Positions 1 through 3,816 of a stretch of 6,093 nt of DNA are shown here, piece after piece. Position numbers and translations under genes: made by a program. The first letter of the stretch is position 1. Each line of letters opens with the position of its first letter. The notes below the pieces were generated by a model. That model was not told the origin of the DNA, made no database searches, and worked only from the letters and a program-made list of their open reading frames with translations. The stretch is from Gemmatimonadaceae bacterium (GTDB lineage Bacteria; Gemmatimonadota; Gemmatimonadetes; Gemmatimonadales; Gemmatimonadaceae), in NCBI GenBank assembly GCA_025451425.1, contig JANWKK010000206.1:1-6093 (forward strand). The letters run 5' to 3'.

Positions 1-213
1 AGACTCGGCCACCACACCGACCGAGACGTGGCCTGGGATGATCGGGAAAGGAACGTCGAGTCGGCCGTGGTGGAGGTGCACGTCGGTGCCGCACACCTCA
101 GAGTACATCGTATGGAGGAGCGCGGCACCCGGTTCGAGATCGGGAGCAGGTAGCTCGCGGATCTCGAGCGGCGCGCGGGCGCCAGGCATGACGCAAGCAG
201 CGTACAGTTGCAT
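1..213 (-). CDS. Zinc-dependent alcohol dehydrogenase-like protein (MDR superfamily), N-terminal fragment
   Basis: Reading the minus strand from the ATG at 213 gives 71 codons without a stop before the window edge, so the 3' part of the gene is missing. The product looks like the GroES-like N-terminal domain of a zinc-type medium-chain dehydrogenase/reductase, which oxidises alcohols or reduces carbonyls with NAD(P)H in the cytoplasm. Seen directly: the ligand segment EVCGTDVHLHHG, with Cys41 matching the first catalytic zinc ligand, and PGHVSVGVV, with His62 matching the second. The family's usual Glu after that His (GHE) is Val63 here. The third zinc ligand and the Rossmann domain lie outside the window. 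The start at 213 leaves the normal N-terminal strand ahead of the Cys; the Met at 189 would cut into it. No strong ribosome-binding site is visible, only AAGAAAG about 8 nt upstream. A terminator-like hairpin lies upstream, so it is probably transcribed separately from the peptidase gene. The substrate cannot be told. Confidence 0.85.
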   Translation of the reverse strand, partial: MQLYAACVMPGARAPLEIRELPAPDLEPGAALLHTMYSEVCGTDVHLHHGRLDVPFPIIPGHVSVGVVAES

Positions 214-230
214 TCTGGGGCTTTCTTGTT

Positions 231-318
231 GCGAGTGGCGGGTAATAAGTGGCGAAAGAGAAAAGGACTGGCCCACCGCGAGCCGTGGGCCCTCTGATTT
301 ACTCGCCACTCGTCACTA
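231..318. repeat. Short GAGTGGCG-type repeats as inverted arms around the terminator
   Basis: The left arm CGAGTGGCGGGTA (232-244) is the reverse complement, with one mismatch, of the right arm TACTCGCCACTCG (300-312). The terminator hairpin lies between them. A further AGTGGCG is at 248-254. The 10-mer ACTCGCCACT at 301-310 recurs exactly at 1464-1473 on the other side of the IS. The arms could form a larger cruciform or RNA stem around the terminator, or the whole may be a remnant of a dispersed intergenic repeat. A family-wide repeat is inferred; only these copies are visible. Confidence 0.5.
254..291 (-). terminator. Probable rho-independent terminator (minus strand)
   Basis: A perfect 7-bp stem (GGCCCAC at 270-276 with GTGGGCC at 285-291, 8-nt loop) is followed, reading the minus strand, by AGTCC and then the T-rich tract TTTTCTCTTTC (264-254). 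The gap before the T-tract and its interruption by C make it imperfect. On the plus strand there is no T-run after the hairpin, so it should act on minus-strand transcripts. It now lies downstream of the transposase; before the IS inserted it would have been the terminator just downstream of the S9 peptidase gene and upstream of the dehydrogenase. Confidence 0.5.
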
Positions 319-1413
319 GTGTAGCGAAGCCAAAGTCTCGTTCGCTTTCTTGACTTTGGCGAGGATGGAACGAACCGAGGCAGTCCACGTGAACGGCTTC
401 GGCTCCGCGTTGCGATGGGCGATGTACTGGTTGATGGCGCGTTCGAGTTCCTGAACGGACGTCACGGCGAGCCGCCGGAGTTGGCGGGTGGTGAGTTCAC
501 TAAAGAAGCGTTCGACCAGATTGAGCCACGAGGCCGACGTGGGAACGAAGTGAAAATGAACGCGCGGGTGACGACGAAGCCACGCCTGCACTTCGGGCGT
601 CTTGTGCGTCGCATAGTTGTCGAGAATCACATGGATGCTGAGCCCTGGCGGCACCCGGCGTTCGAGCCGGGTCATAAACTTGAGAAACTCATCGCGCCGA
701 TGGCGCGGCAGGCAGTCATGCTCGATGCGGCCCGTCGCGACGTCGAGTGCGGCAAACAACGTCGTGGTGCCGTGGCGCTCGTAGTCGTGCGTCATCGTGC
801 CGGCTCGGCCTTTCTTGAGCGGCAACCCGGGCTGTGTCCGATTCAGCGCCTGGATTTGACTTTTCTCATCGACCGAAAACACGACGGCGCGCTTGGGCGG
901 ATCGACGTACAGCCCCACGACGTCGCGCAGCTTCGGCAGGAAGTCCGGATCGGTCGACACCTTGAACGTCTCGACCCGATGCGGCTTGATGCCGTGCGCG
1001 CGCCAAATGCGCGCGACGCTGGTCTGATGGACCTGGGCCTGCGCGGCCATGAGGCGGCTACTCCAGTGCGTGCCGCCATCGGGCGGCGCGGTGTGCAGCG
1101 TGGCGTCGATGATCGCGGCCTCCTGCGTCGGCGTAATCCGCTTCGGGCGACCCGAACGCGGGCGATCGGCGACCAATCCGGCGGCCCCTTCGGCGTCGTA
1201 GCGATCCAACCAGCGACTGACCGTCGGCCGAGAGACGTCGAGCATCGCGCAAATCGCGTCGCCGCCGTGGCCATCGGCCGAGGCGAGGACGATCCGCGCG
1301 CGCTCAACGACCCGACGCGGCGTCGTCCGCGCTCGAGTCCACTGCTCGAGCAACGCTCGCTCACCGCGCCGCAGTTCGGTTACGCGAATGGGGAGTGGCA
1401 TGGTGCCTAACAT
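316..1413 (-). CDS. IS630-family DDE transposase
   Basis: Catalyses cut-and-paste movement of the IS by DNA strand transfer into TA targets. With the ATG at 1413 the protein has 365 residues. Residues about 52-72 form a helix-turn-helix (AICAMLDVSRPTVSRWLDRY) for binding the transposon ends, followed by a basic linker and second HTH-like region. The catalytic DDE domain has Asp182 (VFSVDEKSQIQAL), Asp265 (VILDNYATHK) and Glu301 (SWLNLVERFFSEL); the last two are 35 residues apart, typical of IS630. No frameshift or internal stop is seen, so it may be active. Starts are uncertain: an in-frame GTG at 1437 lies upstream of the likely promoter start; the ATG at 1413 has GGAG 4 nt upstream; the ATG at 1401 fits the usual family N-terminus (MPLPIRVTEL). 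The TAG stop (318-316) consists of the target TA plus the flanking G, so it is supplied by the insertion site. The gene has the same orientation as both neighbours. Confidence 0.93.
   Translation of the reverse strand: MLGTMPLPIRVTELRRGERALLEQWTRARTTPRRVVERARIVLASADGHGGDAICAMLDVSRPTVSRWLDRYDAEGAAGLVADRPRSGRPKRITPTQEAAIIDATLHTAPPDGGTHWSSRLMAAQAQVHQTSVARIWRAHGIKPHRVETFKVSTDPDFLPKLRDVVGLYVDPPKRAVVFSVDEKSQIQALNRTQPGLPLKKGRAGTMTHDYERHGTTTLFAALDVATGRIEHDCLPRHRRDEFLKFMTRLERRVPPGLSIHVILDNYATHKTPEVQAWLRRHPRVHFHFVPTSASWLNLVERFFSELTTRQLRRLAVTSVQELERAINQYIAHRNAEPKPFTWTASVRSILAKVKKANETLASLH
319..336 (+). repeat. Left terminal inverted repeat of the IS630 element
   Basis: GTGTAGCGAAGCCAAAGT, matched imperfectly by the complement of 1458-1441. 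The transposase C-terminal codons run through this repeat, so coding and transposon-end functions overlap here. The outer edge abuts the TA at 317-318. Confidence 0.55.
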
Positions 1414-1428
1414 ATCACTCCACTGATT

Positions 1429-1434
1429 ATTATA
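1429..1434 (-). promoter_or_regulatory. Probable -10 element of the transposase promoter
   Basis: A consensus TATAAT on the minus strand lies just inside the right IS end. Transcription from it would begin near 1422, about 9 nt before the ATG at 1413 and about 21 nt before the ATG at 1401, and after the GTG at 1437. I see no good -35 at the usual distance, so this is a weak or partly outward-dependent promoter at best. Confidence 0.4.
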
Positions 1435-1440
1435 CACGTT

Positions 1441-1458
1441 AATTTTACTTCATACCAC
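1441..1458 (-). repeat. Right terminal inverted repeat of the IS630 element
   Basis: Read on the minus strand this is GTGGTATGAAGTAAAATT, sharing GTG, GAAG, AAA and the final T in register with the left end. It is much richer in A and T than the surrounding DNA and leads directly into the likely transposase promoter. Confidence 0.55.
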
Positions 1459-1460
1459 TA

Positions 1461-1474
1461 GCGACTCGCCACTA
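1461..1474. repeat. Second flank copy of the short repeat, containing the S9 peptidase stop codon
   Basis: ACTCGCCACT at 1464-1473 matches 301-310 exactly. On the minus strand it reads TAGTGGCGAG (1474-1465), close to TAGTGACGAG (318-309), which lies next to the left IS boundary. The TAG stop of the S9 peptidase (1474-1472) is the start of this repeat, so the gene appears to run directly into the repeat. Confidence 0.5.
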
Positions 1475-3571
1475 CCGTGACGAAACTGACTTCGGTGTGC
1501 CTAACGTGTACCGATTGATCCAATCGAACTCGCGGCGAACCTTGTCCATCTGGTGATAGTATTCGCTGAACCCGTGGCCCTCGCGCGGATAGAAGACCAG
1601 CTGCACCGTCTTCCCACGATCCTTGAGCGCGCGGAAGTACTCCATCGGCTGGCCGATCGGAACGCGCCCGTCGTTGCCACCGTGAAGAATGAGCAGGGGA
1701 GTCGTCACGTTGTCCACGAACGTGATCGCCGAGCGCTGGCGGTAGAACTCCATCGTCTGCTTGTTCGGCACTCCGTTGAAGAACGACGCGATGTAGCCCG
1801 GGATGTCCGTCGTGCCGTACATGCTCACGAGATCCGTCAGCCCCGCGCCTTCCATCGCCGCCTTGAAGCGATTCGTCTGCGTCACCACCCAGCTCGTCAT
1901 GTAGCCGCCGTAGCTCCATCCGCTCACCGCGAGCTTGTCGCCGTCGGCGATGCCGCGCGCGACCATCGCGTCCACGCCCGACATAATGTCGCGGTAGTCA
2001 CCGCCACCCCAATCCGGGACGTTGCCGCGCATGAATTTCTCTCCATAGCCCGTCGAGCCGCGCGGATTCGGATATAGCACCGCCCATCCCTGACCCGCCC
2101 AGAACTGTCCCGGCGACCCCCAGTTCGCCTTGAAGCCGATGTTGTGCGCTCCGGTCGGACCACCGTGGATGTCAACGAGCAGCGGGTAGCGCTGGCCCGC
2201 GCGGTAGCCGACGGGCTTGAGCAGCACGCCCTCGACCTCCTGGCCGTCGGAGCTCTTCCAGGTGACGGCTTCGCTCTCGCCTAACGCGATGTTGGCGAGC
2301 TGCGGGTTGACCTCCGTCAGTTTTCGCGTCGAAGCGAAGCTCGCGTCGGACGAATAGACATCGCCAGCCGACATCGGCGAATCGATGACGAAGGCCGCGC
2401 GCGTGCCGGCCTTGTCGAAGGACACACCGCGAATGATCTCGCGCTGGCTGAGCTGCGCGTACTTGCCGCTCGCTACGTCGAAGCGGAAGACGCTCGAGTA
2501 CACTCGGTCGCCCGAGGTGAAGTACAGCGATTTTCCATCAGGGCTCCACGTCATCGCGCCCGGCGAGTTGTCGAAGCCGGCGCTCACGTCGCGGCTGTGC
2601 TTGGCCGCGACGTCGTACAGCTCGAGATGCGAGTTCAGGATCTCGCGCCACTGCATGCTGTCAGGGACCATCGGGTGCGTCTGCCGCAGCGTCTCGAGCG
2701 CAAGTGTGCGTCCGTCTGGCGACCACACCGGCGTCCCTTGCACAGCGGCGCCAGCCTCGATGCGCTCCGGCGCGCCAGTCGTCGCATCGACAATGAACGC
2801 ATTCCGGCGCTCGTCGCGGAGGAGTGTCGATGGCGTCGTGACGTAGGCGATGCGCCGCGAATCGGGAGACCAGCTCGGTGCACCACGCACGGTGAACTCC
2901 GCCGTGTGGACGAGCTCGTTCTCCTTCTTGGTCGCGACGTCTACGACCCACACGTGCGAGAGGCGGAAGTCGCCCTCGTAGACCTGCGGGTCGTCTCGGC
3001 GCTTACGCGCGGCGTCGGTCGTCTTCGACAGCGAGTCAACGCTCAGGAAGGCGATGCGCTTGCCATCGGGCGACCAGCTGAATCCAGTGACGCCTTCTTT
3101 GGCGTTCGTGATCTTCTCCGCCTCGCCGCCATCGAGGTGCAGTACATGGATTTCTGGGCGTGGCTGTTCGTCGCCAGCCGCCGCGCCGCGTGCCGACAGA
3201 AAAACGATCGCTGAACCGTCCGGTGACCACTGGGGCTGCGACTCGCCGCGCTCGCTGAAGGTGATCTGTCGCGCGGGACGCGATCCGTCGGTGGGGACGA
3301 GCCAGAGGTGCGATCTCACCTCGTGTTTGTCGCCGAGCGCCGTGTCGCCCTTTGCGGTATTGGCGCTGGGATGCTCCCATGCACTCACCCCGTACACGAT
3401 GAGAGAGCCGTTCGGCGAGATGGCGGGTTGTCCGACATTCTTGAGCGCCATCATGTCGTCGATTGTCATCGGGCGCTTAGCGGACTGCGCAGCGGCGGCG
3501 TGTGTGATCGCCATTCCGGCGACCGAAGCGAGCACCAAAGCGGCAGCCTTTGCACTACGAGCGCGGAACAT
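1472..3571 (-). CDS. Secreted S9 family peptidase (prolyl oligopeptidase / acylaminoacyl-peptidase type)
   Basis: A 699-residue serine peptidase, full length for the family, likely cleaving short peptides in the periplasm or outside the cell. An N-terminal signal peptide (basic start, hydrophobic core ALVLASVAGMAI, cleavage likely after the Ala run near residue 28) precedes a beta-propeller of about residues 40-415. The propeller has PD40/WD40-like motifs: ISPNG at 51, WSPDG at 115, 166, 283 and 342, and WSPDS at 234. It gates access so that only small peptides reach the active site. The alpha/beta-hydrolase domain (about 430-690) carries HGGP at 469-472 and the triad Ser553 (GWSYGGYM), Asp634 (HGGNDGRVP) and His666 (REGHGF). 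The ATG at 3571 is supported by a strong Shine-Dalgarno GAGGAGG (3586-3580), 8 nt upstream, and by the signal peptide starting there. It is divergent from the propeller-protein gene. The stop lies in a short repeat, 11 bp inside the IS flank. Whether it is a dipeptidyl, acylaminoacyl or oligopeptidase cannot be decided from the sequence. Confidence 0.95.
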   Translation of the reverse strand: MFRARSAKAAALVLASVAGMAITHAAAAQSAKRPMTIDDMMALKNVGQPAISPNGSLIVYGVSAWEHPSANTAKGDTALGDKHEVRSHLWLVPTDGSRPARQITFSERGESQPQWSPDGSAIVFLSARGAAAGDEQPRPEIHVLHLDGGEAEKITNAKEGVTGFSWSPDGKRIAFLSVDSLSKTTDAARKRRDDPQVYEGDFRLSHVWVVDVATKKENELVHTAEFTVRGAPSWSPDSRRIAYVTTPSTLLRDERRNAFIVDATTGAPERIEAGAAVQGTPVWSPDGRTLALETLRQTHPMVPDSMQWREILNSHLELYDVAAKHSRDVSAGFDNSPGAMTWSPDGKSLYFTSGDRVYSSVFRFDVASGKYAQLSQREIIRGVSFDKAGTRAAFVIDSPMSAGDVYSSDASFASTRKLTEVNPQLANIALGESEAVTWKSSDGQEVEGVLLKPVGYRAGQRYPLLVDIHGGPTGAHNIGFKANWGSPGQFWAGQGWAVLYPNPRGSTGYGEKFMRGNVPDWGGGDYRDIMSGVDAMVARGIADGDKLAVSGWSYGGYMTSWVVTQTNRFKAAMEGAGLTDLVSMYGTTDIPGYIASFFNGVPNKQTMEFYRQRSAITFVDNVTTPLLILHGGNDGRVPIGQPMEYFRALKDRGKTVQLVFYPREGHGFSEYYHQMDKVRREFDWINRYTLGTPKSVSSR

Positions 3572-3816
3572 CGTGCTGTCCTCCTCGAGCGTGTTTGTGT
3601 GGGGCGTTGGTGAGGGTACGCGTTATGGCGACGCTATTAGAACGGAAGGCTGGGACATTGAGGTCGGCGGGAGTGCCGCACAATACGGAGGGGACCGGCG
3701 CGCCCGCCAGAGCTTACACCAAAACGGCCCCGCTAAACCGGGTCTTCAACACTCCCCGCGGACGCTCCGTAACAGTATCGTTTCCACTCCATCCGTCCCA
3801 CCCCTTGGGAGTGCGT
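3572..3816. promoter_or_regulatory. Divergent intergenic region between the S9 peptidase and the propeller protein
   Basis: These 245 bp must hold the promoters of both divergent genes. I find no convincing consensus promoter on either strand. For the plus-strand gene the best candidate is TTCAAC (3745-3750) and GTAACA (3769-3774), 18 bp apart, which is weak. For the minus-strand gene the AT-richer stretch around 3624-3642 (minus strand CTAATAG and CATAAC) is the only likely -10 area. No long palindrome, riboswitch or small gene is apparent. Confidence 0.4.
3807..3811 (+). promoter_or_regulatory. Ribosome-binding site setting the start of the propeller protein
   Basis: GGGAG lies 5 nt before the ATG at 3817. 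An in-frame GTG at 3811 overlaps this site and so cannot be its start. The ATG also gives a normal signal peptide. The GGAGTG at 3808-3813 can pair with CACTCC at 3785-3790, which would partly hide the site in a 6-bp hairpin. Confidence 0.55.

Larger units (their letters stand above)
319..1458 (-). mobile_element. IS630-family insertion sequence, apparently complete
   Basis: This 1140-bp segment carries one intact IS630-type DDE transposase and is flanked by TA dinucleotides (317-318 and 1459-1460), as expected for the family's TA target duplication. The base before the left TA is C and the base after the right TA is G, so the original target reads CTAG, the site IS630 itself is known to prefer. 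The ends form an imperfect inverted repeat of the pattern GTGnnnnGAAGnnAAAnT (319-336 against the complement of 1458-1441, 11 of 18 matching). Removing the segment and one TA joins the flanks into a continuous stretch of short ACTCGCCACT-type repeats, which supports these limits. The boundaries are deduced, not confirmed by a second copy; the true repeat could be a few bases longer or shorter. Confidence 0.78.

Noticed and set aside
231..318. Possible CRISPR-like repeats
   Set aside because: The repeat units are about 10 bp, unevenly spaced and in both orientations, without regular spacers or cas genes.
38..319. 93-codon open frame on the plus strand over the dehydrogenase start and terminator
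   Set aside because: The minus strand shows clear dehydrogenase motifs, and this frame reads through a terminator and repeats with no recognisable protein features.
415..1410. 331-codon open frame on the plus strand antisense to the transposase
   Set aside because: It mirrors the transposase codons in GC-rich DNA, has no recognisable domain and is rich in Arg as shadow frames are. The transposase has full DDE motifs.
1414..1437. GTG at 1437 as transposase start (373 residues)
   Set aside because: It precedes the likely TATAAT element and would add eight residues absent from the usual family N-terminus. It remains possible if transcription enters from the peptidase gene.
3811..3816. In-frame GTG at 3811 as start of the propeller protein
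   Set aside because: It overlaps the only good Shine-Dalgarno sequence, which is correctly spaced for the ATG at 3817.
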